Positions 20,698 through 33,500 of a DNA stretch of 64,000 nucleotides are shown one piece after another. Numbering within the stretch: position 1 is the stretch's first letter; each line of letters starts with the position of its first letter. Position numbers and translations under genes: made by a program. A model generated the notes under the pieces. That model saw only the letters and a list, made by a program, of their open reading frames with translations, ran no database searches and was not told the DNA's origin. Source of the stretch: Brachionus plicatilis. Lineage: Eukaryota; Rotifera; Eurotatoria; Ploima; Brachionidae. Location: positions 282,962 through 346,961 of the forward strand of contig QEOQ01000207.1 in assembly GCA_010279815.1 (NCBI GenBank), written 5' to 3'.

Positions 20698-21922
20698 AAT
20701 CTTTTAGTTAAAATTATTTAATTATTTTAATACGAGATTTTTAAGATTTAATTTAAAGATGGTATTTTTTAAAAATCAAATAAAAACAGCTTTAAATTAT
20801 TATTTGGAAATCTCTTGGAGCCAGAAATTTTGATTTTTGGTCCTTTTTAAAAAATATTTTGTCTCCTATCGAAATACAATAAATAAATCATAAATTGTCA
20901 ATTTTTATTTAATCAATTATTCAAATATCTGAAGATGAATAAACTACTAAATATTTATTTTTGCTAATTTAAAATTACATTTAATAATTGTGAAATCTTT
21001 GATGAAAATTCAAATAACTATTAGAACAAACAATTAAATTCAATATTTGTCTTTTGACTACAAATTAGCTAAAAAATTTGAACAGTCTTATTTTTTTTTA
21101 ATAATTGATGTAAATTGAAAACATTATGTAATCATTTTTAAATATTCAATTCAAATTTTGATTGATTTTTATCTAAACTGTTTAATCGTTTTATTTTCTG
21201 ATTCTAATTATAAAAATATTAAACTATTCAGCACATACTGATTTAATAGTTATTGTAATTATTAATTAATAGTTATTGTATTGTGACGGATCATTTAAAA
21301 ACTGAACCAAACTCTTAAAAAATCTGATCAAACTTAATTAAGATAGCTTAATGTCTTTAAACATGCTTGCTTGAGAAAAAAAGACATATAAACTTAACAA
21401 TGACTCTTACTGAACTAAAAAAAAAAAAAAATAATAATGTATTTGTCTGTTATTTTCCATCTTTTCTGCGCAATTTCGGCTACCATAGATGTCCTCCTAG
21501 TAGGTCATCTCCGCAAGCTTGCTTGCTGTAGCTTATTCTTATTATTATAATAAATAGCATAAATGAAATAAAATTCTTAAAATAATTAATAAAAACTTAT
21601 TTGAATTTTTCAACGTTTTTTATATAATAAATTATTTTAGATTAATGGTCAAATTGAAATTAAATTTTTATCTCGGCTTAACTTTTACTTTTTTTTAAAT
21701 TCTGAAAATAAATTTATGTAGAATTTTTGGTCTGTTAGACTTTTCAAAAAATATTAAATTTCCTGAATTCATTTAAAAATTAATTTTAATTTAATTTAAT
21801 TGATTCAGATAAATAATTTATTAAATGGAATTTTACATTTTACTTAATTTTAAAAATATAATCAAAAAATACAAATTGTGAATTTTAATTAAGGAAATAA
21901 AAAATAAAGATAAATTTGTTAT
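20698..21922. other. Intergenic between PDHB and the RING gene, with a GC-richer island
   Basis: Mostly AT-rich. At about 21455-21545 a GC-richer stretch contains the palindrome GCAAGCTTGC and short direct repeats, following an A-rich run. It looks like a piece of an interspersed repeat, family unknown. The two genes converge here. Confidence 0.4.
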
Positions 21923-22697
21923 TTAAGCAATCTTTGTTGAGGAGTTCCAGCTTTTTGGTGTTTTTGAAGTTTGTGTTTGAAATTTTGAAAATTTCCTTAG
22001 CTGGAAATTTTCGCGTTTTAAGCGTTTGTTTTCAAACTGAAGGCTTCTATTGATGGCCATTTTTTGGTAAATTTCTTCATTGCATTTTTTTTCTATTTTG
22101 TAGAGGTTTGTTACAAGTGTTTCAATTTTGTCTTGCAAATCGTAATTTTTCATGAGCACAAAATCCAAGCAGTCATGTATATTAATCTTTAAAAAAAATT
22201 TAAACTAATTTAATCGAATAAATTCAATTCTAACCCCATAATGGCCACATCCTTTAGGACAAAAGCTCATATTTCTGAACTCACATTTCGTGAAGTGTTC
22301 ATTGAATTGTTCGTAGCTGACAATTTTTGTGCATTCTTTATACATACATTTCATATTTAGTCTTTAAAATTTTGAGTTTTAAATATAAAATTGATTAAAA
22401 TATTAAATTTCTAACTTGGATAAGATATTTAAAGCTATTCTACCGGGCTTTTTGATTTCATTGGGAGACAATTGTTCTCTATTTACTGGGCAGCTTCTTA
22501 TAGTGTTACATTTAAACCAACTTTCAATACATGTTCTGCAAAAAAGATGCTCATGTTTATCCTTACAAATCTAATTTATTTATTCTGAAAATTTTTATTT
22601 ATTTTACTTGAACAGGGTTTTTTACAACTTCCAAACAAATTGGACAGAAGAATAGATCATCAACTTTGTCCAAAAAGAGCTCTTCTGAAAAACCCAT
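21923..22697 (-). CDS. RING and TRAF-type zinc finger protein, NRDP1-like E3 ligase
   Basis: Probable ubiquitin E3 ligase. Exons 22608-22697, 22416-22570, 22235-22361 and 21923-22186 join in frame to 211 residues. An N-terminal RING (about 18-62) reads CPIC ... ICKDKHEHLFCRTC ... SCPVNR, the C3HC4 spacing seen in NRDP1/RNF41 and RNF151. It is followed by a TRAF-like zinc finger (CMYKECTKIV, then FTKCEFRNMSFCPKGCGHYG and IHDC) and a C-terminal coiled-coil stretch (about 135-200, rich in K/E/L/Q). The substrate-binding domain of vertebrate RNF41 is absent, so orthology is not claimed. An acceptor-like TATTTTAG ends 11 nt before the ATG. Confidence 0.85.
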
Positions 22698-24307
22698 TTT
22701 AAATTAAGCTAAAATACAAAAAGTTTGATTTAATTTAGTCATGAAAAATTTTTGTTCTTAATTCATTGCGAGAAATTTTGAATAGTTATTCTAACTGCAA
22801 AGCGTTAGTTTAGAAGGGTGTACTGAACAAATTGATAGAGAGGATTTTGATTTACTAATTTAATATTTGAATATTAATTTATAATTGTCTTGGACTTACA
22901 AAATAAAGTTGATGTTATGAATATCAAATTTAAATCAATTTATAAATGTCATAGTTATTAAAAAATTATTAAATATTCATTTTATAACCAGAGACTCTAA
23001 TAAAATTGATAGATTTATCAAAAAATCATGAAATTATATTTTTTCAACTATCAAACTATCCATCTATTGACTTTTATGCTCATAATAAGATGCAGAAAGA
23101 CATATATCTTTATCAGATATCATGCCAGAGAAACAAAATTAGAAAATTTGATCACACATTCTAAAAGCTGTACACTATTTGAAACAAAAGACATAGACCA
23201 ATTTGATTTTTTATTTGATTATAAATTTAATTTAAGATTTATTTTCAATGAAAATTAAAATAATAATTCAAAAAAGTATATTGAAAAAAATATGCACTGC
23301 CTTTTGAAATTAATAATATTGGATTTATTTCAACAGAACAATTAGGAAATGAAGTAAATAAGTAAAATGCTTAAAATTATTTGATAAAAAGATTTTATTT
23401 TTTAAAATAAATAAATGTAGTTTGTTTTTGAATTAATTATTTTTCATAATTTTGAATAAAGAAGTTAAATATAAGTAACAATTAGGCAAACATTTTCACT
23501 TTGTTTTGATAAGAAATGATAAAAATACATTTTGTCGATAAATGAAGTTGAAATTTTATTTAAAATTTTTTACGTTATCAAATTTGTTTTAACTTTTTAG
23601 ATCAAAAATAAATGTAATGTTTGATTTAAATATGTGATTTTCAGAGCATATTTTTATATTGAGAAAAAAATTGTCTTTTAATCATAACAAATTCGAAAAG
23701 CCTTTTTTAGAGACTAGAGTAAACTAAAAAAATAATTTTTTGAAATTGTCTTAAGCCCAAGAATTCAAAAAAATCAAACTAATATGCTAGATTTGTTTTT
23801 TTTTCAACTTCTAAATTTTGATAAAGTGAAGTTTTTATTGAGATTTTTTTTTTATTTACATACTCTAAGCTAAATGTGATTGATATATATTTTTCTCTTT
23901 TATTGCTTCATTACCAAAAAGTAACATTGCATTGAAAAATACTAAAAAAATTTGAACATATGCTTGTCTTTGTTGGAATTTTATGTGAATGAGGCTTTGA
24001 ATGCTTTCGTATAAAAAGACTGTTTATGCATCAAAAAGAATAATTTGCTGTAATTCCAAAAGAACGCCAGATGAAATTTCTAAATTACATTTACTAGAAA
24101 CTAACATTTTATAAACCTTAAATAAACTGATGGCGCTGATATCACAGTAGTTAATATTCGAAACATTGGTCTTATCACTTTCAAGACATTTAATGCTGAT
24201 TATGCTTTTTTAACTAAAAATGTTTTCTTAATTAAATTTTTTATTTAAAAACGATAAGATTTTTAGATTTTTATGGTAGTTTTAGTCAATTTTTGATACA
24301 ATCTCAA
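22698..24307. other. Divergent intergenic region upstream of the VPS10 receptor
   Basis: No gene is convincing; a 76-codon frame at 23028-23258 has no recognisable motif. TATAAAAAG at 24010-24018 is a plausible TATA box for the VPS10 gene about 300 bp downstream, which would imply a 5' UTR intron ending at the TTTTAG at 24281-24285. Confidence 0.4.
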
Positions 24308-27028
24308 ATGAATTTTCTCATTTTTTTATCTGTGGTCCTCCAATTCAAGTCAATATTCTCCAATTTAATTGATTTGGGCACTAACCGGTTTATGGTAATC
24401 AATCATTTCAATCATTTAAGTTCGAATCAGAGTATTTTTAATGAAAATCAAATAAAAATTAGAGAAAATAACTTAAATCCTTCCATTCTGAAGCAAAATT
24501 ATCAAATTAAGACTCAGGATTTCAATTTTGCCAAGACATTTCAAAGTTACGAAGTAAAGTATACAAACTCAAGCTTTATTTGGCTGATTGCAATTGATCA
24601 CAATAAAAAGTCCATTTTCTACTCGAATGACAATGGCATTAGCTTTGTTCACTATGATGACATTGACTCAATTGATAACATCTACATAAATGAGTTCAAT
24701 AATCAAATTGTATTATTCAGCAATATCGAAAAAAATCAAATTTATTTATCACAAAATAATGGAAAAAGCTTGCTATCAAAAAATTTAAATTTTAGGCCAG
24801 ATTTTATTAGTTTTTATCGCGATGAAGCAATTTTGATCACTGAGAAAAATTCAGATTTATTCAAAGCTTGGTTAAGCGTAGATTTTGGCAAAAAGTGGAT
24901 ACTAATTGGCGAAAATCTCAAATACATGCCGCAATGGAAAAAAATTGATCAAAACGGATATTTGTACTGGATTGGAGAAGATTTTGTACTCAAGAAGTTG
25001 GATGTCAAAATTGTCAAAGAGAAAAAAATAGCTATCAGTGATTCGGTCAGTATCGAAAAAGCCCAAGCAGATCACTTTGAAATTACTGAAAATTTTGCTT
25101 ATTTAACAGTTAACAATGTAAATATTTGTTTAATTAAAAATAAATTTTTAAAATAATTAGAAATCATTTAAGGGTGTACACAAAAAATTGCTGATTCAAA
25201 AAAAATCATCAAATGATTGGAATGAATCGGTATTCGATTTCGAAGGCAATGCTAATAAAATTAAAGTAAAGGAAAAAATTAATTTAACACCAGAGCAAAG
25301 CCTCAGGTGCTAATAAAATATTTTTACAAATTTTATAAAATAGAAATTTAATGTTGTCTGGGATAGTACTAATCAAATACTTGTGGCTATAAAATATGAA
25401 TCTGAAACTGGAATGAAAACCGATCTTTTTGTATCTAATGATTTTGAAAAATTCCAATTTAAACTATCACTAAAAAACATAAGTGTTAATGACAAAATTG
25501 AAAATTTAAGGTGAAAATTCAAGCTTGCATTTTCTTTTAAAAATTATTAATTAATATTTTTAGATCAAAAATTGAATTAAAAAGCCTTAACAATTTGGGA
25601 GAAGTTTATGTGGCAAATGCATATGAAAGCGGGCACAAAAAAACATTTACCAAAGATCCCTACTCGGACTGGTTACCTATTCAATTTGACTCCGAAGAAC
25701 TTAAGGTATAAATGTTATTTAAAATAAAATTTTTAAAACATCTTTTATAAACATACCTTTAGGATTATGCCATCGATATTAACAACTATTTTTACTTTTC
25801 TCACGAGAACATTCAGTTTTCGTTCGAAAAGCCAAAATATCCCGAGTTTATGATGGCAAGCGCAACTTTGCAAGGCTCCCATTCATTTCTATGCTTGGCA
25901 CATCTGAACGCAAAACACTGGACACCCGTTTTAAAAGGAAATTTTCTGTACACCTATGTAAACCATGGTCACTTAATTCTAGCTTTTGAAAAAGGCAAAG
26001 AAATTACCGAAATGCTTTTTTCGGATAATTTTGGAGTTGAATGGACCAAGTTTGAATTTTCTCAGCAACCAGTCTATGCTGATGATTTAATTAAGCATCC
26101 AAATGACCACTTAAGTAGCTTTATTTTGTTCACAACAGATTTCAATACTAGACATAAAAAAATCTTCCATTTTGATTTTAAACATGTCGAAAATTCGCAC
26201 CACCACGAGCCCAACTATGATGACCATTGTCCATTAACCTGTACTTCAGAAGTAACACTGAATGAAATTTGTGTCAACCAGGCACTTAAGTGCAATGGAT
26301 TTTCGGATTGTGTTGACGAAATAGACGAACAAGACTGCAAGGACACCAAAACAAAGCCCATTGATGTTGAAATTGAACAAGATATTAAGAATCTATTTGA
26401 TTTTTCGCTCAAAAGTTATAGTGTTGAAAAAAACACACTTTATCTCGACTTGAGAATAAGCTCGAAGCCAAATGACAAAATCAATATAAATAAATATTTC
26501 ATTAAAATTGCCGATTTGAAATCAGAAATAGACAACTCGAGTGTTTATGATATTCAACCAGAGCTCAATAAAGTTACACAGCTTAAGATTTCTGGTTTAA
26601 ATTATGGATCTGAGTACATGGGATTTTTGTTTGCCAACATAACTTTGAAGGGAAGTGACTCATTTGAGTTTGTTGAGAAAGAAAGTTTTAAGTTTATGGT
26701 CAAAAATGAAAATGATTATTGGTCGAATTCTGATGAAATGTTGGAAAAATCAAAATTTTTAAACAAAATGCTAATAATTTCGTCATTGATGCTACTTATA
26801 GTTTTCATTATATTTTTAATAGCCAAACTTAAAAGCCTATTAGAATTGAGCTGTTGGAAAAAATTGAAAAAAGATAAAGTAGTTGACCAAGCTGTCATTT
26901 ATCGAAAACAGTACAATGTGAAAAATTCAATAGTTAATATGAAAAAGTCAAAGGTATCGGCTCGATATGACTTGTCGCCGTTCAATATTGATGACAAAGA
27001 GTTTTTGATTGATATGCCAAGTTGCTGA
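24308..27028 (+). CDS. VPS10-domain receptor with a single LDL-receptor class A module
   Basis: Predicted type I membrane sorting/signalling receptor of the sortilin/SorLA group. Exons 24308-25117, 25161-25265, 25344-25510, 25564-25705 and 25763-27028 join in frame to 829 residues. The first ATG gives a signal peptide (MNFLIFLSVVLQFKSIF). The luminal part has Asp-box/BNR-type beta-propeller signatures (SNDNGISF, SQNNGKSL, SVDFGKKW, SDNFGVEW) and the VPS10 landmark HSFLCLAHLNAKHWTPVL. A six-cysteine LDL-A module follows (about 563-599, CNGFSDCVDEIDEQDC), then a region of possible beta-sandwich fold, one membrane helix (about 743-763) and a ~65-residue basic tail. The usual 10CC cysteine region of VPS10 domains is not apparent. 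SorLA has many LDL-A repeats plus YWTD and FN3 domains, so this is a much reduced or distinct architecture. AATAAA occurs near 27130. Confidence 0.85.
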
Positions 27029-28388
27029 GTCTCAATTAAAAAAATTGAACTCAAATTGCTAAAATAGATTATCTTCGAATTGGAGTACTTTCAAGATTTA
27101 AAAAAATTCATTAAAACGCCTTTTTTTCTTAATAAATCTTTATGACCACGGTGAAAACAGGACTTTCTCTTTATTCCATCTCTTTTTTTCTGAATTAATC
27201 CCAAAATTTTTTGTTATTCTTTTTGTTTACTTTTGTACAAATCTACATTCCTTCGAAAGCAGAGACTTTTCAAGGAATTTTTAGTAATAAAATTTTTTTT
27301 TTTTTGAATAGCAAAATTTTAACTAAACTTTTATTTTTTTGAATAAATTATTTCGCAAATAAATCAAATAAAATTATTTTTTAAAAAAAAAATTTAAATA
27401 ACTAAATTCTTTAATTCTTTTAAATTATTGCTATTAAGGTTTTACATTTTTTAAGACTTAAAGCAAAATAATGAGAAAAAAACTTTTTGAACTTTTTTTG
27501 ATAAAAATTGATGTATTCCGAATTCAAAAAAAGTTTCCAGATTAATTCTGTTAAGACGCACTAAATTCATATTCTTGAATTTTAAATGATCTTGAGTTTA
27601 GCAATTCTATTATAAGTTTTTAAGAAATATAAATGCTAAAAAGATTTATATTTACTTTAAATTTTAGTATTTTTGGTGTTTTATGCAAGACCTAAATTTA
27701 TCATGCTGAATTTTTTAATAAAATTAATCTTAAAGGGGTTCTTTTTCACCAGTTTGGTATTTGAAAATCAATATTCTTAATTAGAAACTTTTCTTTCGAT
27801 ATGGGCCTTTTCTTCAAAATTTACCTGATTTTTTAAATGTGGATTTCTAAATTTTGAGGAATGATTTACAAGACAAATCAAATTTTTGAGAGTTTCTGGT
27901 TTGCCTTAAGTATCGAAAATAACAGGAAATATTTGAATAATCTCTTTTAATAGCAAAGATCATTAATTATATAAGATGAAAATTTTTTTTGCACCTAATT
28001 TGAAGATATTTTTGTTGCATTATTCAAATGAATAAGTTCCAAATTAACACATACTGTTTATGTTATTACACATATTATTATCTGTGTAGAGGAGGTTTTT
28101 AATTATTTGTAATAATTGAGATAGAGTTTTTATTAATGAATATTTAGAAAATAATTCAGACACAGATAAAAGAAAAATTATTTTGTGATCTTTAAGCCAC
28201 AACCTTTAGTCCTCATTTTGATTTTGTTGAATCTGACTTTTATTGTGAAGCTTCACATACAATAAGAGATTTATCAAATACAAGGTACAAAATAATTTTA
28301 AAGAGTCCATCACCTTTTTTTAAAAATTACAAATACCTTAAAAAAACTAAAAGAGCAATAGCATAGCTATTATAGAGTATAGCAAAAT
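27029..28388. other. Intergenic after the VPS10 receptor
   Basis: AT-rich, no gene recognised. The right end (about 28170-28388) may be further decayed sequence of the LINE copy that follows, but no frame is continuous. Confidence 0.35.
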
Positions 28389-29275
28389 TTACCTGAAGAG
28401 ACTTTATTAGAAATATTTCAACTTTTTAACATTAGTTTAGAACTAGGCCAAGTGCCAAAATCCTGGAAAATAGCAAGTATAACCATGATACCCAAGAAAA
28501 CGTCCCCCAATCAGTATGACAAGTTGCCTTGGAAAGCCTTTCCAGTACATTCAAGTAACGGTTACTTGAATGTATCATCTTCACCAGAAGTGAGAACAAT
28601 AGTCTACTTATTCATGAACAATCAGGATTTAGAAAACATAGACGTACTGCAGATAATCTTTACTTTCTTATTCAAAAAGTTGCAGTCTTTTAATAGAAAG
28701 AAGAAGTCTGATGTCTATGTTTTGACATTTCTTTAGACCTTAAAATTAATGATAAAAATTTAAATAACGAGGGCCTAAAATCAAAAACATTAGGTAATCT
28801 TTACAAATCCTTAAAAGGATCAATTTTGGAGCATTCTTTTCCTTGTTTAAATTCATTATCCGAAGCTAACGTCAAAAAAATACAAGTTATTCAAAATTCA
28901 GCAGTTAATTTGATGCTCAAATTTATTTTGATGCTCAAATATTATGCACCAAGAGGTCTTAAATAAATTTTAACTACTAACAGTTTCAAATCGAGTATTT
29001 TAGTTGAATGAGAGATATGTCAGGGCAGGATTGAGTCATTCTATCTGGTCGCCAGACTGGTTTCAAATTAAGATATATCGAATATTCAACCCCATTGTGT
29101 AATTGCTACCTAGAAACTTCTTCTTTTTTTCCTGAACTATGAAATATCTAAACAATTCTTACCTCTAGTTATTTCAACATATCGTTTTTAATTTTCTTTT
29201 GACTTATCTATCCTTTTTTTTTATATTTTAAAGGAGTATTAGCTCTGTACAGATAAACAAATAAGCAAAAACTTT
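28389..29275 (+). mobile_element. Decayed LINE copy with internal deletion
   Basis: The start (LPEETLLEIFQLFN and LGQVPKSWKIASITMIPKK) is the conserved N-terminal block of a Jockey/CR1-type reverse transcriptase. The following RT core is missing: a short scrambled stretch leads, with frame changes, to QSGFRKHRRTADNLYFLIQK, then directly to the C-terminal block LGNLYKSLKGSILEHSFPC. Stops and frameshifts make it non-functional. A 29-nt near-palindrome (28546-28574) lies at the deletion junction. The 3' end (GGAGTATTAGCTCTGTACAG) is the same family as at 859-878. Confidence 0.8.
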
Positions 29276-30570
29276 TTTAACATTTTTTAATTCAAAAATC
29301 AAAGGTTTCCTTTTGTCTAATCGCAAAAAAAAATTTCTTGTTAAGATCTTTAATTATAAAAATTCAGAAATAGAAAAGAATAGTTAAATAATTTTCCAAT
29401 AGTTTAAAGAGAGGGTTAATTTTTAAATGCTTCGATCTGTTGTATTATACTAAAAAAATTGATCAGCATTTATTATTTGGTTTGTAGCAAATATACTTAT
29501 TAAATCCAGCTATCATTAAGATATTTAAAAAATAGTAGAATAAAATTTTTGTTAAATACATTAAATTCTTTTTAAAATTTAAAATTCCAAAATTCAAAAA
29601 TTGAACCAAATGAGATCTCAATAAACTTGTGATTCAAAATATCAATTCAAAATACTGAATTTTTTGGTTTTGTTAACTTTGGAAAAGAAAAGAATATACT
29701 TTAAGTTAAAGAATCTAATATTTTTTTCTTGAGGTTAAAAACTGGCTCTTCAATTTTATTTTATTAAAATTAAATTATTTCAGGTTAGATCTTTCAGTAA
29801 ATTTGTCACAGCCCAATACTACATCATTCAAAAATAAAAGAATTTATTCAAAGAAATTAAAATAAATAGTTGTTTTTAGATTTTAAAAAAATCAATTATT
29901 TCTATTAAAAATTAAGTGAAAAATTATATTTTATACTAATATGATAAATTTAAACAGAAATTTTTCAAGTTAAGTTTTTTGAAATGTTTTCGTTCTTATC
30001 ATCACTTTGTTTTACTAAACAAAAATTATACAACTTCAATTGCGGAAAAACAAATAAACTTCAAACAGTATTAGAATTTACTCGGGTAAAAAGTCGTAAC
30101 ACCAAATAAAAACATTTAATTTTATTATTTATTCTTTTGTTTTATTATTGTTTTTCCATTCGAATTGGGTATCTATTAGCAACTATTTAACAATTTTTAT
30201 ATGCTTCTTGGAGCAAACTTATCCAATTTGTTTTTAAATGCTCGAAAACATTTTTCAGCATTCCATAATCGTTATTAGATTTGCATTAGACTAATTTTTC
30301 AAGCATTATCCCGTTTATTTACATTAGTCAAAAAAACTAACAAACCAATTAGTAGTTAAAAAAAGCTCATTAAAGCTCATTCTTTGAAAATACAACAAAA
30401 AATTCATAAAATTTTTTTAAAAATCTACCTGAACTTCCATTGAAAATTGAGCTTCACTAAATTACAAAGGTTTCCTAACTCATATTAAAACGTGAAGCTG
30501 ATTCTGTTACGATTAGCTTAAAATAAAACTTGAACTTAAACTTAAATTTCTGTTTAGCTTTTCCACAAGT
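29276..30570. other. Intergenic upstream of the SAXO gene
   Basis: AT-rich with nothing recognised except CTGTTTAG (30550-30557), an acceptor-like site 13 nt before the SAXO ATG. Confidence 0.4.
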
Positions 30571-33500
30571 ATGGGCATCATAGACAATCTAGACTTTTCT
30601 AACATTGATTTTTCCAAATTTGGAAATTTTAAATGCCTTTGCGAACTCTGCGACGACGGGTATTTTGAAAAAAAATTTAACCCATCACTCTTAACTATTA
30701 TCACCTTGTAATTGAAGATGCTTTGACAGGTCTAAACAACCTCACCATCCAGGCTGTACCCGAGAGATCAGTAAAAAAGAGGCTAGATCTCGTTCAGAAT
30801 TAAAAAGTTCTAAAAAATGCTTTCTAACCCATTATGGTGAAGTTTACAAGTCTGATTACAATCCTAGGCCTGCGACGGCGTTCGTTCCACCCAAAGAACT
30901 TTTTTTGTATGTTCCAAAAGGACCAATAGATTTAAAAACAGTGCAAAAAGTTGATTTCAAGAATTATGGACCACAAGAAAGAGTTAAGCCTTTTAAACTG
31001 GTGGACAGTCACGAAAAATCTGATGAACCCGTGAGTAAAGTAACTGCCTATCGGGAAGAATTTGTGCCCAAAGAGAACAAAGGTCCATCTATTGTTAGAC
31101 GAAATGCAAATGAACCTTCGTAAGCTGGTTCATTAAATAGATTGTTTTGAAAAAAAAATTTATTTTTAGAATGAAGAGACAGATACAAACAGCAATATGC
31201 AGTAATACCACGGCAAATGACCATTTTAAAAAATGGAATGTCATGTCGAAATCAAGAGGCTTTTCGGAGTATCCGAGCTATGCTGGTGACAATTTGTTTC
31301 CAAATCGCGAAAGAACCTTTGCAACAAGTACTAAAACTTTTCACCAGCCCATTGACATTACAAAAATTGAACCTAGACTAAAAATAGAACTAAAAACAAA
31401 TTTAAAAACAGAAGGTAAGATAAATTTTTAATTTTGAACTATTCTCAGTTGGACTGGTTAAAGGTGAAATGGATTTAGCGACAAGTTACCGCAATACTTT
31501 CATCAAATATGAAAATAATGATTTAGTTGAGAAAATTGTTCCGAAAAATTCAGTAAATTTTATAAGCAGCGATAAGAAAAAAACAATCTCAGGTACTACT
31601 CAAACAAGAGCAGATTTTGTATATTATCCGCATCATGTTCCTCCAAAGCTCGCTGATTGCAATCCATATACTTCGAATTTAAACAAGCAAATCTACCCAA
31701 ATAACATGAGGGATCACAATACCATTTATTCGTCAGAGTTTACTCCTAAAGAGTACGCTAAACAGAAGTCTTGTAAAAAAGAAGATCCGCCTTATGAAAA
31801 GCCCACAGAAAAATTGGAAACAGAAACTGTTACTCACGTAAGAAATAAAAAAATACTTTCACAATTTGTTTGGAGGATAAAGTTAAAAAAATTCTAAGAT
31901 TTCAAAAAAATGAAGTAAATGATTCTCAATAAAATTTAATAAATGTACACTATTGAGAATAATTTGGATTGAAAAAGGGGGTCTTGCCCGATTGGATGAA
32001 GATTAAAAAAACATATAAAATGTTACTAAAACATATAAAAAGTGAATCAAGCATAAAACTATTTTTATTTTATAAAAATGTGAATCAAAACATAAACTTA
32101 TTTTTAAATTCTGTGAATAAAACATAAATTAAATTTATCAAAAAGTGATCCAAAACATATAAATTTATACAAAGTATAAAAAAAATTTTAGTCAATTTGA
32201 TCAATAAAAAAGGTGAAAAAAACATATATTATTCTATTTCGTACCATGGCCCGACTTTTCGTTTTTTTGTTTTAGATTGTTTTAGATTCGATATCGGAGT
32301 TGAATTTAGCCATAAAAACCCATTCGATTTTTCTTTTCATGGTTGAAAAAAAAATTAAATATCTAAATTAAAGGTTTATGTTTTAATCACTTGTCTTCAA
32401 AATAATTTCAAGTTGGTTTTTTTTTATTTCGATATGTTTTATTCACTTTCTGAATAATTTGTTTAGTCATTTATGTTTTATTCACATTTAGCAAAAAGTG
32501 TATATGTTTTAGTCACATTTTAAGTTAATTATGTTCGAATTTATGTTTTACTTCACTCTTTTACTAAGTTAAAATCTCAATTTTTTCTTTATGTTTTGTT
32601 TTTTAAGATTAACATTTTATATGTTTTTTTAATCTTCATCCCTTGCCCGAAATGATATCAGGTGATAAAAAAAATGTTATCTTTTAGTTATGTTATCAGA
32701 AATATATAGATTTTATAGAAAGAATGCACATTTTTTTGTTATCATTTAAAAAAAATGGTATTTGATATTTTATAAATTTTATTTAAACTTCTTTTTTTTA
32801 AACATACAACAAAATGATCCATCATAAGTTGTTTTAAATCGGCCACAATAAGAACATCACCAATAAAGATTTAAATTTTTTGCATCTTTACTTCTGTTTT
32901 GTAAATAAGGCTTCATATTCGCACTTTAGTTTTTGCAAAAATTGTATGTTCATTTCCTGACAGGAAGTACAAGCTCTAATTTCTTGATAAATTTAAAAAG
33001 GAATGAATCCTCCACATTTTTTTTCATTATTATTATTAAATTATTTTTATTCCCCTTTTATTTTCAAAATATTGTCTATGTTTTCAATTTTTAAAAATAA
33101 TTTTTTTTAATTGTAAATAAAATATTACATTTAATGTTATGAAAATTAAGAATTAAAATTATAAATTTTTGTTATTAAACTTTAGAAAATGTTATCATTT
33201 AGAATGAATTGTTATCATTTCTGATAACGTAACTAAAAGATAACATTTTTTGTTATCACCTGATATCATTTCGGGCAAGACCCGAAAAAAGTATAAGATA
33301 CTAATTTTGTTTGAAAAAGAAGATGAGAATTTAAAAAAAATTTTGACTTGAGTTACTTCTAGAAAATTATTTTAAACCTCAAAAAGTATATTTTTCATAT
33401 CAGAGAAACATTTTTAAAGTAACTTGATCAATTTCGCTTGGATAGATTATTTATACTTAGTAATTTTAACTTGTGAGTAAGCATTTAAATTTTATCTTCA

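Noticed and set aside
23028..23258. 76-codon ORF between RING and VPS10 genes
   Set aside because: No motif, background composition, and no supporting splice structure.
28452..28736. 94-codon ORF in the second LINE copy as a gene
   Set aside because: Only its first part is RT; the rest is a scrambled deletion junction in the wrong frame.
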